A DNA stretch of 22,169 nt, taken from positions 9,758-31,926 of the forward strand of contig VBLD01000002.1 in NCBI GenBank assembly GCA_005879205.1, in the 5' to 3' direction. Under the pieces are notes generated by a model that was not told the origin of the DNA, did no database searches, and saw only the letters and a list, made by a program, of their open reading frames with translations. The stretch comes from Deltaproteobacteria bacterium (GTDB lineage: Bacteria; Desulfobacterota; Binatia; DP-6). The position numbers and the translations under genes are program-made. Each line of letters begins with the position of its first letter. Within the stretch, counting starts at the first letter, position 1. This document shows positions 1-10,918 of the stretch, piece after piece.

Positions 1-543
1 GAAGGCTTCCGGCCGCTGGTCGGCGTTCAGGTAGTCGACGTCGATCTTGTAACCCGCGGCCCGCAGTCGTGGCAGGAGGCCCGCCGGATGAACGGCGCGC
101 TCGAGGTTGACGGCGACGAAGCCCGACACGAGGAGCCCGTCGAGCGGCCGGGCCGGATAGGTGTTCGGCACGTTCAGCACGATCGATCGCTTGCCCGCCC
201 GTCCGGCGACGTCCCACAGCGTCTCGCTCCGCACGTTGCCGAAGTTCGGGAAGAACAGGGTGAGCGTCCCCGGCTTCACGTCCGTGAAGCCATAGATACC
301 GTGCTTGCCGGGATTGTGCCCGGTCATGAAGCTCGTCCACGAGACGCTCGAGATGACGGGGATCGACGAGCACATCGGCGCGAGTGTGCCCGCCCCGAGG
401 AGACGCGCGAGGTTCGGCATCAGGCCGCGTGCCGTCAGCTCCCGGACCAGCGGGACGCCGACACCATCGAGCCCGATCACCGCCACCCGCGACGCCGGTG
501 CGGCCGTTCGCCCGCCGCGCCGGAGCCGGTCGAGCAGACCCAG
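1..543 (-). CDS. AlkP-superfamily phosphodiesterase/sulfatase-like protein, N-terminal part (gene runs off the window)
   Basis: This is the first 181 codons of a protein of the alkaline phosphatase superfamily (type I phosphodiesterase/nucleotide pyrophosphatase branch), which are metal-dependent hydrolases of phosphate or sulfate esters. Visible landmarks are a beta strand ending in IGLDG (residues 23-27, with D26 the expected metal ligand), MPNLARL (42-48), and the nucleophile region around PVISSVSWTSF (62-72) followed by TGHNPGKHGIYGF (74-86). The second metal site and the rest of the fold lie beyond position 1, and the substrate cannot be told. No signal peptide or membrane segment is visible at the N-terminus. 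The start is chosen as CTG (541-543), directly after the gspE stop (TAG, 544-546). An AGGAGGAGG Shine-Dalgarno sequence inside the gspE end sits 5 nt upstream. The resulting protein begins MGLLDRL, as relatives of this family often do. The next in-frame alternative is GTG at 484-486, which would start just before the first beta strand and has no comparable ribosome site. The gene is co-transcribed with gspE. Confidence 0.85.
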   Translation of the reverse strand, partial: MGLLDRLRRGGRTAAPASRVAVIGLDGVGVPLVRELTARGLMPNLARLLGAGTLAPMCSSIPVISSVSWTSFMTGHNPGKHGIYGFTDVKPGTLTLFFPNFGNVRSETLWDVAGRAGKRSIVLNVPNTYPARPLDGLLVSGFVAVNLERAVHPAGLLPRLRAAGYKIDVDYLNADQRPEAF

Positions 544-2220
<1,677 letters not shown>

Positions 2221-2280
2221 GGTTCAGCGAAAAAGCATACTCGCGCACCCTCTGAGCGGCAAGCACGGGCGGACGGGTCG

Positions 2281-3231
2281 CTACTCGCCCAGGGCCACGC
2301 GGGCGCGCCAGTCTTCGAGCACGCCTGCGAGGGTGTCGGACCACGCTATGCGGGGCTCCCAGCCCGTGTCACGCGTCGCCCGGGCGTGCGTTCCGACCAG
2401 GCGCGGGACGTCGTGCGCGCGCCGCAGCGCTGCGTCGCTCGTGACCCGCACCGCCACGCGGGCGTGTGTGCGCAGGATCGCAACCACTTCCGCGATCGAG
2501 CACCCCGTCGCCGAGCAGAGGTTGTAGACCGCCCCGCTTCGGCCGCGTTCGAGGAGCGCCACGTAACCCGCCGCAACGTCGTTCACATCGCTGAAGTCGC
2601 GTACCGGATCGAGGTTCCCGGCGTGCACGACCGCCTCCTGCCGGCCCGCCTCGATGCATGCGATCTGCCGGGCGAGCGCCGCGCACACGAACGCGGCATC
2701 CTGCCCGGGCCCGGTATGGTTGAACGGCCGGGCGCGGACGACGTCGAGACCGTAGGCTCGGCCCCACTGCGCGGCCGCGAGATCCGCAGCCGCCTTGCTC
2801 GCGCCGTAAACCGTGAGCGGCCGGAGCGGGACGTCCTCGCCGACCGGCAGCTCGCCGGCCTCGACGGCGCCGTAGACTCCGGCCGAGGTGACGGCGAGGA
2901 TGCGGGCTCGCGGCGCAGCCGACCGCACCGCGGCGAGCACGGCGAGCGTCCCGCCCAGGTTGGCGCGATAGGCGCCCCCGGGATCGCGCTCGGCGGCAGG
3001 GGCCGACGAGAGACCGGCGAGGTGGAGCACCGCATCGGCGCCGGCGACCACCGCCCGCAGGCGCTCGGGATCGAGCAGGTCGAACGCGTGGAGGGTGAGC
3101 GGCAGACCTTCCAGCCGCGGGCGTTCGAACGGCGGGCGCAGCACCCCCGCCACCGCGTGTCCGCGCGCCAGAAGGGCGCGCGCGACCGGCGGTCCGGCGA
3201 AGCCGCCGATGCCGGTGACTAGGACGTTCAT
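2281..3231 (-). CDS. rmd: GDP-6-deoxy-D-mannose (GDP-D-rhamnose) reductase, SDR family
   Basis: This 316-residue extended short-chain dehydrogenase has the NAD(P)-binding motif GIGGFAG (7-13), a catalytic serine region at VTSAGVYG (114-121), and the YxxxK pair Y142/K146 in VYGASK. The segment RPFNHTGPGQ (168-177), followed by FVCAALARQI and later RDFSDVNDV, is characteristic of Rmd, which reduces GDP-4-dehydro-6-deoxy-D-mannose to GDP-D-rhamnose. The gene upstream is gmd, which makes exactly that substrate, so the assignment rests on both sequence and context. GDP-fucose synthase is less likely, because that enzyme also epimerises and has different active-site surroundings. Start ATG at 3229-3231. 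No clear Shine-Dalgarno sequence precedes it; a structured repeat begins 6 nt upstream of the start codon and could influence translation. The stop is TAG at 2281-2283, and 60 bp with no recognised signal separates it from gspE. Confidence 0.88.
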   Translation of the reverse strand: MNVLVTGIGGFAGPPVARALLARGHAVAGVLRPPFERPRLEGLPLTLHAFDLLDPERLRAVVAGADAVLHLAGLSSAPAAERDPGGAYRANLGGTLAVLAAVRSAAPRARILAVTSAGVYGAVEAGELPVGEDVPLRPLTVYGASKAAADLAAAQWGRAYGLDVVRARPFNHTGPGQDAAFVCAALARQIACIEAGRQEAVVHAGNLDPVRDFSDVNDVAAGYVALLERGRSGAVYNLCSATGCSIAEVVAILRTHARVAVRVTSDAALRRAHDVPRLVGTHARATRDTGWEPRIAWSDTLAGVLEDWRARVALGE

Positions 3232-3237
3232 TCGAAA

Positions 3238-3330
3238 CCGGGGGCCCGTGCGGTGCTCGCGCCCTGCGGGCGCTGCGCTCCTCCGATGCCCCCGGACCCC
3301 GTCGGCTTACCTGACCGCTCTCGCGGTCAG
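3238..3330. repeat. Structured intergenic repeat, copy A (gmd-rmd interval)
   Basis: This element is built of palindromes. An outer stem pairs CCGGGGGC (3238-3245) with GCCCCCGG (3288-3295). Inside it is a hairpin GCGCCC-TGC-GGGCGC (3259-3273). After a linker comes a third hairpin with arms CTGACCGC and GCGGTCAG around a TCTC loop (3311-3330). The linkers match copy B at 20924-21016: CCCGTGCGGTGCTCGCGC (18 of 18) and CCCCGGACCCCGTCG (15 of 15). The stems differ in sequence but still pair. The element lies between gmd and rmd and would be transcribed within their mRNA. Confidence 0.75.
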
Positions 3331-3340
3331 CCTCCGCTGC

Positions 3341-3413
3341 CCGTGAAAGCGCGCGTCGGTGATCCCCCGGGCTGGCAAACCCCCGGACTTCACGGCTCCT
3401 GACCGCTTCGCGG

Positions 3414-3417
<4 letters not shown>
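3341..3417. repeat. Second palindrome cluster overlapping the gmd stop codon
   Basis: Arms CCGTGAA (3341-3347) and TTCACGG (3389-3395) enclose a GC-rich core. They are followed by a hairpin with arms CTGACCGC and GCGGTCAG around a TTC loop (3399-3417). This last hairpin is almost the same as the one at 3311-3330, including the trailing GCCTCC, so the two form a near-identical direct pair 88 bp apart. The gmd stop codon (3414-3416) lies inside its arm. Together with copy A it fills nearly the whole gmd-rmd interval. Confidence 0.65.
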
Positions 3418-4388
<971 letters not shown>

Positions 4389-4393
4389 CGGAC

Positions 4394-4759
4394 TCACGTC
4401 CGGCCGTAGCGGTCCTCGAGCCTGACGACGTCGTCCAGCTCGGGCGTCGAGACCTCGAGGATGTCGGTGTCGTCGACGGCGGTCAGGCGATGGCGCGTTC
4501 CGGGGGGGAGATGCCAGCCGTCGCCCGGCCCGAGCCGGACGGTCCGGCGCTCGCCCTCCGGGGCTGCCACCTCCAAGTCGACCGCGCCGGCGAGGATGCG
4601 GATCGTCTCGTCCTTCACGCGGTGGTACTGGTAGCTGAGCGACTCGCCCTTGCGGACGTGCAGGATCTTGCCGACGTAGCGGTCGGTTCGCGCCCAGATC
4701 GTCTCGTGCCCCCAGGGCTTGGGGACGCGTTCCCCCCGCGCGGGACCGCCGGCGCTCAC
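4394..4759 (-). CDS. Mannose-6-phosphate isomerase-type cupin protein
   Basis: This 121-residue single-domain cupin resembles the C-terminal phosphomannose isomerase domain of bifunctional ManC/AlgA proteins. It has KPWGHETIW (14-22), KGESLSYQYHRVKDE (37-51), an internal GAVDLEV turn and LPPGTRHRL (84-92). The expected metal ligands are Q44, H46, E51 and H90. By family it would interconvert fructose-6-phosphate and mannose-6-phosphate, supplying GDP-mannose for Gmd directly downstream. A nucleotidyltransferase for GDP-mannose is not in the window. The start is GTG at 4757-4759, overlapping the rmlB stop as GTGA. An upstream ATG at 4847-4849 would extend 90 bp into rmlB with unconserved sequence and is rejected. 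A non-enzymatic or sugar-epimerase cupin role cannot be excluded. Confidence 0.78.
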   Translation of the reverse strand: MSAGGPARGERVPKPWGHETIWARTDRYVGKILHVRKGESLSYQYHRVKDETIRILAGAVDLEVAAPEGERRTVRLGPGDGWHLPPGTRHRLTAVDDTDILEVSTPELDDVVRLEDRYGRT

Positions 4760-5796
4760 GATCGCGGCGCCGCGCTGCTGTCGCGCAGCCGGTCCCCGTA
4801 CATGGTCTCGTAGTAGTCGCGGTAGGCGCCGCTCTTGACGGCCTCCCACCAGGGACGATGCTCACGGTACCAGGCGACCGTGGCGGCGAGCCCCTCTTCG
4901 AAGCCGCGGCGCGGCTCCCAGCCCGTCTTCCGCAGGCGACTCGCGTCGAGCGCGTAGCGGCGGTCGTGGCCGGGACGGTCGGCGACGTAGCGCACCAGGC
5001 TCGGCGGGCGGTCGAGCAGGCGCAGGATCAGGTCCGTCACGGCGCGATTCGGGACCTCTCGCCCGGCGCTCACGTTGAACACCTCGCCGCGCGTCGCCGG
5101 CAGCCCGAGCACGTGCCAGAGCGCCGCACAGTGATCTTCCACGTGAATCCAGTCGCGCTCGTTCAGGCCATCGCCGTAGAGCGGGAGCGGCTGGCCATCG
5201 AGTGCATTGGTGACGAAGAGCGGGATCAGCTTCTCGGGAAACTGATATGGGCCGTAGTTGTTCGACGAGCGGGTGATGACCGCCGGCAGTCCATAGGTGG
5301 TCGCGTAGGCCTGGACGAAGCCGTCGGCGGCCGCCTTGCTGGCGGCGTAGGGGCTCGACGGGCGGCTCGGCCAGTCCTCGGTCGCGCGGCCGGCCGGGAT
5401 CGAGCCGAACACCTCGTCGGTCGACACCTGCAGGAAGCGGCGGAAGCCCGCTCGCCCGCGCACCGCCTCGAGCAGCACGAGCGTGCCGTCCACGTTGGTG
5501 GTGACGAACGGCCAGTGATCGGCGATGCTCCGGTCGACGTGGGTCTCGGCGGCGCAGTTGACGAGCGTGTCGATCGCCTCTGCGTCGACGAGCGCGGTCA
5601 TGGCCTCGCGGTCGGCGATGTCCGCGCGGACGAACCGGAAGCGAGGGTCGGCTTCGAGATCGTTCAGGTTCGCGTAGTTTCCCGCGTAGGTGAGGAGGTC
5701 GACGGTGACGAGGCGCTCGACCTCGTCCCGGGCGAGCGCGTAGCGGAGGAAGTTCGTGCCGATGAAGCCCGCGCCACCGGTGACCAGGAGGCGCAT
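4756..5796 (-). CDS. rmlB: dTDP-glucose 4,6-dehydratase
   Basis: This 346-residue extended SDR enzyme makes dTDP-4-dehydro-6-deoxy-D-glucose from dTDP-glucose. It has the NAD-binding GGAGFIG (7-13), DLLTYAGNYANL (33-44), CAAETHVDRSI (81-91), the catalytic STDEVFGS (125-132, with T126, D127 and E128), Y150 and K154 in YAASK, and SSNNYGPYQFPEKLIP further on. All key residues are present and the length is normal. ATG at 5794-5796 follows the rmlA stop by 3 bp. Its own stop forms a GTGA overlap with the cupin gene. The rmlC and rmlD steps to dTDP-L-rhamnose are not encoded nearby, so the product may go to another deoxysugar or be finished by genes elsewhere. Confidence 0.95.
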   Translation of the reverse strand: MRLLVTGGAGFIGTNFLRYALARDEVERLVTVDLLTYAGNYANLNDLEADPRFRFVRADIADREAMTALVDAEAIDTLVNCAAETHVDRSIADHWPFVTTNVDGTLVLLEAVRGRAGFRRFLQVSTDEVFGSIPAGRATEDWPSRPSSPYAASKAAADGFVQAYATTYGLPAVITRSSNNYGPYQFPEKLIPLFVTNALDGQPLPLYGDGLNERDWIHVEDHCAALWHVLGLPATRGEVFNVSAGREVPNRAVTDLILRLLDRPPSLVRYVADRPGHDRRYALDASRLRKTGWEPRRGFEEGLAATVAWYREHRPWWEAVKSGAYRDYYETMYGDRLRDSSAAPRS

Positions 5797-5799
5797 CGG

Positions 5800-6603
5800 C
5801 TAGCGGCTCCTCGCCCGCCGGCGCGGCGCGCGCTCGGCCATCGCGGCGGCCACCGGTACGCGGGTGGCCGGGCCGCCGACCCGGTTGGCTCCCGTCTCGG
5901 CCACCAGGTTGCCGGCGCGATGGAGCGACTCCATGGTGCCGGCGTCCGTCCACCAGCCCTCGAGCACCTCGCAGGCGAGGTCCCCCCCGGCGAGGTACCA
6001 ATTGTTCACGTCGGTGATCTCGAGCTCGCCGCGCGCCGATGGTCTGAGGGTGCGGATGACGTCGAACACGCGGCCATCGTACATGTAGATGCCGGTCACG
6101 GCATAACGGCTCTTCGGCCGGCGCGGCTTCTCCTCGATCGACACGATGCGGCCGTCGCGCACCTCGGCGACGCCGAAGCGCTCCGCGTCCTCCACCTCCT
6201 TCAGGACAATCCGGGCCCCGCTGGGCTGGCGGCGGAAGCGGGCGACGGCCGGAGCGATCGACCCCTCGATCAGGTTGTCGCCGAGGATCACGCAGATCTT
6301 GCCGCCGTCGGCGAAATGCTCGGCGAGCGCCAGGGCCGCAGCGATCCCGCCCTCGCCGTCCTGATAGGTGTAGTTGAGGTGCGCGAGGCCGAACTCGGCC
6401 CCGTTGCCGAGGAGGCGGAGAAAATCGCCGGCATGCGGGCCGCCGGTGACGATCAGGATGTCGGTGATGGCGGCGTTGATGAGCGTCTGCAGGGGGTAGT
6501 AGATCATCGGCCGGTCGAGGACCGGCAGGAGGTGCTTGTTGGTGATCCGCGTGAGCGGCAGGAGCCGCGTCCCGAGCCCGCCCGCGAGCACGACGCCCTT
6601 CAT
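5800..6603 (-). CDS. rmlA: Glucose-1-phosphate thymidylyltransferase (nucleotidyltransferase)
   Basis: This 267-residue sugar nucleotidyltransferase is predicted to join dTTP and glucose-1-phosphate to give dTDP-glucose for RmlB next to it. The activation signature is GGLGTRLLPLT (8-18) with K23 in NKHLLPV. YYPLQTLINA (35-44), the substrate loop DGEGGIAAAL (82-91), the metal-binding GDN (108-110) and EEKP in the middle all fit the RmlA/RfbA family. The sequence is somewhat shorter than the usual ~290 residues and ends in a basic, low-complexity tail (PRRRARSR) with little conservation. ATG at 6601-6603 lies 2 bp after the lptD stop. Substrate choice (glucose-1-P with dTTP) is inferred from family and from rmlB beside it. 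Confidence 0.9.
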   Translation of the reverse strand: MKGVVLAGGLGTRLLPLTRITNKHLLPVLDRPMIYYPLQTLINAAITDILIVTGGPHAGDFLRLLGNGAEFGLAHLNYTYQDGEGGIAAALALAEHFADGGKICVILGDNLIEGSIAPAVARFRRQPSGARIVLKEVEDAERFGVAEVRDGRIVSIEEKPRRPKSRYAVTGIYMYDGRVFDVIRTLRPSARGELEITDVNNWYLAGGDLACEVLEGWWTDAGTMESLHRAGNLVAETGANRVGGPATRVPVAAAMAERAPRRRARSR

Positions 6604-6605
6604 GC

Positions 6606-9592
6606 CTAGTACAGGCCTCCACCCCCGGCGGAGGGCCGCCGGAAGCCGATGTCGGCGAGCGGCGCGAAGCCGACGTAGTTCCCTCTGAACGGCGGCCGCC
6701 CGAAGGAGCCCAGCCCGACCAGCGTGAACTGCACCCGGAAGAGCCGCTCGTCGGGGTTGGTCTTGTCCTGCACGCCGGCCTCGAGCAGCCAGCAGTTGCA
6801 GCGCGAGATCAGGCGAAGCGCGTAGTCTCGCTCGAGGAAGTGCGGGCCGAGGGATTTGCCGCCTGCCTGCGGGGTGGTGAGGAGATCATAGCGGGACAGG
6901 AAGGTGAAACCCACGTAGTTCCCGAGCCGCAGGTACACGGAACCGTCCACCTCCTGCAAGCCGGCGGTGGAGAGGAGCGCCTTCTCGGGCCCCGTCACGT
7001 TCACGTCCCGGTTCGCACTGCTCTCCACCACACGATAGGAGACGCCGACCGTGGTGGCGGTCTGGTAGTTGCGCACCAGCGTCGGCGCCGTCCACCACGG
7101 CTCGCGCAGGAACAGCCCGACCGTCTGTCCGCGGATCGCCGAGCGTTCGAGGTTGACCGTCGCGTTGTACGAGAGTCCCAGGTAATCGACCGGCGTCAGC
7201 CGTATCCCGAGGTCGGTGTCGCTCACGTGGCTGGTGCCCGCGATCGGGCGGGAGATGTCGTAGCCGTGAAGGATGCTCGCGCGCACGAGCTCGCGCGGTG
7301 CGACGGTCGGCGCCCCGGCGGGCGCCGTGGCCGACGGCGGCGCGGGCGGACCGACGAAGTCGGGCACCGCAGCGGCCGGGAGCCCCTGGGCCAGCGTGTC
7401 CCGCCTCGCGCTGCGCCTCGTGGGTGGCGGCCTCGACCGGGGTCGGCCCCCGGGCGAGCAGCCGGGTGCTGAAACCGTAGGAGACGAAGTTCCGCCGGTT
7501 GATGGCATCGCGGTCGTCGAAGAGGAAGCCTTCGGTGAAGAGCGTCGCGTCGCAGTTGTCCCCGGGCCGGCGGCGTGCGACCGGAAGGGAGGCGCACGAC
7601 GGCAGCGGCACGTCGAAGATCGGGCGGGCGACGGCGGGCACGAAGAGGTAGCGCAGCTCCGGCTCGATCGAGTGCCGGAACTTTTCGAACCCGAAGTGAC
7701 GGAAGTCGAAGACGCGGACGAACTCCGTCCCCGTCCGCCCGCTCACCTCCGCGAGCTCGCGGCTGCGGTCGGTGTCCAGGCGAGGCAGCTCGGGCGCGGC
7801 GCGAAAGTGAGACCCCACGCCGGAGCTCGGGACGACGAAGCCGACCTGCTCGGTGTCGGTCAGGTGGTAAGCGGTCTCGCGCAGCCGGCCAGTGAAGGAG
7901 CCGTTGAGCGCGCGGCCGAGGTGGAAGGGCATGAACACCTCGGGGCCGAGATCGCCCCGCAGGCCTCCGTACCCCTCGGAACGCTGGTAGTCGATCGCCT
8001 GTCCCTCCAGGCGACCCACCAGCAGGTCGCCGAGCAACGGCACGGCGTGCTCGGCTTCGACGCGCGGCAGCTTCTGGAGCGCGAGCGGCTGCGGGTCGAT
8101 CAGGTCCTGGTAGTAGGAGTTCTCGATCCAGGCGAGGCCGTTGTCCCACGTCTTGACAATGCCGGCGCGCGAGTTCGTGAACCGGCTGCTGCGCAGCGTC
8201 AGGTCGCGCCGCGTCGAGAAGGCGAAGGTGTTGATCTCCTTCAGGAAGGCGTCGTCGCTGATCGCGAAGAGGCGGAGGTAGAGCTGGCTCCCACCGTAGA
8301 AGGGCTGGCGGTGCTGACCGGCGAGCGCGAAGCGGTTCTCCGGAATGTCCGGCGCCTCGCCGTTGGGCGCCACCGTGCCCGCGGGCCGGCCGCGAATCTG
8401 CTCGTTGTAGTATGCCACCGTGAAGTCGCCTCGCGTCGCGCGCGAGAGGCGATAGCGGTACTCGCCGATCGCCCCGACGCGCGCCGCCGTCTCGAGGTCG
8501 ACGGCCACGGTCGCATCGGTGCTCTTGTCGATCGCCCAGAAGAACGCGCGGAAACAGGAAGCCCGACTGCCGGTCGGTCCCGGCCGGGAAGAGGAAGTAG
8601 GGAAAGTAGAGCACCGGGATGTCCTTCACGCGGAAGGTTGCGTGCCGCACGACGCCGGTGCCCTCGAGCGTGATGTCGGTGCTGGCGCCGCCGATGCTCC
8701 ACGACGGCTTCTCGAGCCCGCCGCACCGGCAGGTGGTGAAGATGCCGCGCGAGGCCCCGTAGAGCGGGCCACCCCGCTTGTCGATCCGCTCGGCCTGGAG
8801 CCGGTAGTTGCTCGGCTTCAGCTCGGCCGTGCCCGCTTCCACCCAGCCCGACTCGTCGTCCAGGTTGAGGTGCGCGAAGTCGCCCTCCACGGTCGCCTCC
8901 GGATCGGTGATCACGACGTGGCCCCGGGCCTCCGCGATGGCGTTCGTCCGGTCGTAACGCACCTCGTCCGCGGTGAGCGTCGTGTCGCCCCGCGTGAGGG
9001 TCACGCCCCCGCGCGCGACGAGCGTGTTCGTCTCGCGCTCGTACGACAGCGACTCGGCGTCGACCGACACCTCGCTCGGGCGGCCCTTCGTCTTCGGCCG
9101 CACGGCGCGCGTCGCGCCGCGCGAGGTCACGCCGGCGATGCCGATCGGCCGGGTCCGGCTTCTCAGCTCGATCGCGATCTCGCCGATGCCCGAAGGGCGG
9201 GAGACGGAATAGGTGACCGGCTGGCGAACGAAGATCGACACGGTCGTCCCGCCGGGTTCGGGGAAGAGCCGGACCGTGCTCACCACGGCGTCGGCGACGT
9301 CGATCGCCGCGGGGCGCGGCACCCGGTAGCCGTCGAGAAAGAGCGTCAGCTCCCCGGTGAAGGTCTCGCCCACGCTGGCTGGCCCGCGCGGGCCGGCGGC
9401 GGGCTTCGCGCCCGGGGTGCGGTCCTCGATGCGTGTCTCGGGCTCGGCGCGCAGGGTCACCGTGGTGGCTGCCTGCGGTCCCATGCCCGAGAGCACACGG
9501 ACCTCGGCGGGCGGCCGCTCGTCCGCGCGAGCGAACAGCGCGGTCCCGAGGACGACACCGGCCGCCCACCGCGCCGCCCGCCCGGCCCTCAT
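6606..9592 (-). pseudogene. lptD: LPS-assembly outer membrane protein LptD, reading frame broken twice
   Basis: LptD is the outer membrane beta-barrel that inserts lipopolysaccharide into the outer leaflet. The start, ATG at 9590-9592, overlaps the folC stop as ATGA. The N-terminus has a signal peptide (charged MRAGRAAR, then a hydrophobic stretch to about residue 21), an AMIN-like beta domain (about 78-148), then an LptA/OstA domain beginning near VSVDAESLSY (175-184). The barrel follows in other frames. Frame one runs to GFLFPR at about 8550, frame two from AFFWAIDKSTDATV (about 8543) to about 7410, and frame three from about 7395 to the stop TAG (6606-6608). Both breaks are +1 (or -2) in sense. 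At the first, about 12-14 residues usually found between FLFPR and FFWAI are also missing. The second lies in an Ala/Pro-rich linker before RELVRASILHGYDISRP. Two CxC pairs, CRC near the first third and CNC near the C-terminus, match the disulfide cysteines of LptD. Because LptD is normally essential in LPS-bearing cells and the downstream frames stay well conserved, sequence error is more likely than a dead gene. Confidence 0.85.
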
Positions 9593-10917
9593 GGCCGCGG
9601 TTCTGTACCATCCGTGCCGGGGGCTTGCCAGGGCTCGAAGAGCGGGCGCTCGCCGAGGATCACCTTGTAGGCCTCGCCGACCAGAAAGAGGGAGCCGGCG
9701 ATCAGGATCGCGTCGGCGGGACCGGTGGCGGCGAGCGCCGCGCCGAGCGCCGCGGCCGGCTCGGGGATGGCTTCGACCGACAGCTCCGCCGCGAACCGCT
9801 CGGCCACTCGCCCGGGATCGAGCCCGCGCCGCCCGACGCGCGTCACGATGGCGCGCGCGACGTGCGGACGGAGCGCTTCGAGCATCGCGGGCCACGCCTT
9901 GTCCGCCATCACCGCGAACACGAGCGTCACCGAGCGGTCGCCGAGGATCGACGGGAGCTCCCCGGCGAGTGCCGCGACGCCGGCGGGATTGTGCGCGCCG
10001 TCGGCCACGACGAGCGGCGAGCGGCGGAGAATCGCGAGCCGCCCCGGCCAGCGCACCGACTCGAGACCCACCCGGACGGCGGCGGGCGGACACGGGAAGC
10101 GCGCGCCGGCGAGGGCGAGCGCGGTCAACGCCACAGCCGCGTTGTCCCGCTGGAACGCGCCGGGGAGCGCCAGGTGGATGCCGTTCCACTCGGCGCCGAG
10201 CGGCCCGCGGAAGGCGAGACCGTCGGGGGCGTCGACGAGCACACCCGCGCGCACGACAGGAGCCCCGGCGGCGCCGGCATGCGCTACCACCACCTCGTCG
10301 GCCTCGGCGGGCAGCCGGCCGATGACCAGCGGCACCCCCGGCTTGGCGATCCCCGCCTTCTCGGCGGCGATCGACACGACGTCGCTTCCGAGGTACTCCT
10401 CGTGGTCGAGCGCGATCGAGGTGATGGCGCCGACGATCGGCCGCACGAGGTTGGTCGCGTCGAGCCGCCCGCCGAGCCCGACCTCGATGACCCCTACGTC
10501 CACGCCGATGCGGGCGAACCACTCGCAGGCGAGCAGGGTGGCGAACTCGAAGTGCGTGAGGGGGATGCGTGCCGCCTCGAGGTCGGCGCGCAGCTCGGCG
10601 GCGAGCTCGACGACCGCCGCGCGAGGGATCGTCCGGCCGCTGGCCCGGATGCGCTCCGTGAAATCCACGAGGTGGGGCGAGGTGTAGAGGCCCGTCCGGT
10701 AGCCTGCGGCCGTCAGCACCGCGTCCAGCATCGCGGCGGCCGATCCCTTGCCGTTGGTCCCGGCCACGTGGATCGCGGGGAAGCGCGCCTCGGGATGGCC
10801 GCGGCGCGCGAGGGCCGCCTGCATCCGCTCGAGCTTGAGGTCCCAGCCCGCCGAGACCTCCAACCCGGTGAGGTACGCGAGCGTCTCCTCATAGGTGCGC
10901 ATGCCTCGGGCGGTCAC
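9589..10917 (-). CDS. folC: Bifunctional folylpolyglutamate/dihydrofolate synthase
   Basis: This 442-residue cytoplasmic Mur-ligase-family enzyme adds glutamate to folates and may also make dihydrofolate from dihydropteroate. It shows the ATP-binding HVAGTNGKGS (50-59), YTSPHLVDFTERI, HFEFATLLA, EVGLGGRLDATN, DHEEYLG with AAEKAGIAK, and the C-terminal domain motif VADGAHNPAG. The length is typical. The GTG start at 10915-10917 gives a GTGA overlap with the frame-corrected accD stop. An in-frame ATG at 10900-10902 would remove five residues and is the alternative. Its stop makes an ATGA overlap with lptD. The accD-folC pairing is common in proteobacteria. Confidence 0.95.
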   Translation of the reverse strand: MTARGMRTYEETLAYLTGLEVSAGWDLKLERMQAALARRGHPEARFPAIHVAGTNGKGSAAAMLDAVLTAAGYRTGLYTSPHLVDFTERIRASGRTIPRAAVVELAAELRADLEAARIPLTHFEFATLLACEWFARIGVDVGVIEVGLGGRLDATNLVRPIVGAITSIALDHEEYLGSDVVSIAAEKAGIAKPGVPLVIGRLPAEADEVVVAHAGAAGAPVVRAGVLVDAPDGLAFRGPLGAEWNGIHLALPGAFQRDNAAVALTALALAGARFPCPPAAVRVGLESVRWPGRLAILRRSPLVVADGAHNPAGVAALAGELPSILGDRSVTLVFAVMADKAWPAMLEALRPHVARAIVTRVGRRGLDPGRVAERFAAELSVEAIPEPAAALGAALAATGPADAILIAGSLFLVGEAYKVILGERPLFEPWQAPGTDGTEPRP

Positions 10918-10918
10918 G

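Noticed and set aside
4858..6609. Plus-strand open frame of 583 codons opposite rmlB and rmlA
   Set aside because: It mirrors two well-supported genes on the other strand and has no recognisable protein features.
7223..10522. Minus-strand 1099-codon frame that looks like one large protein
   Set aside because: Its first ~310 codons are an out-of-frame shadow of folC. Only the part from 9592 onward is real (LptD N-terminus), until the frame breaks near 8550.
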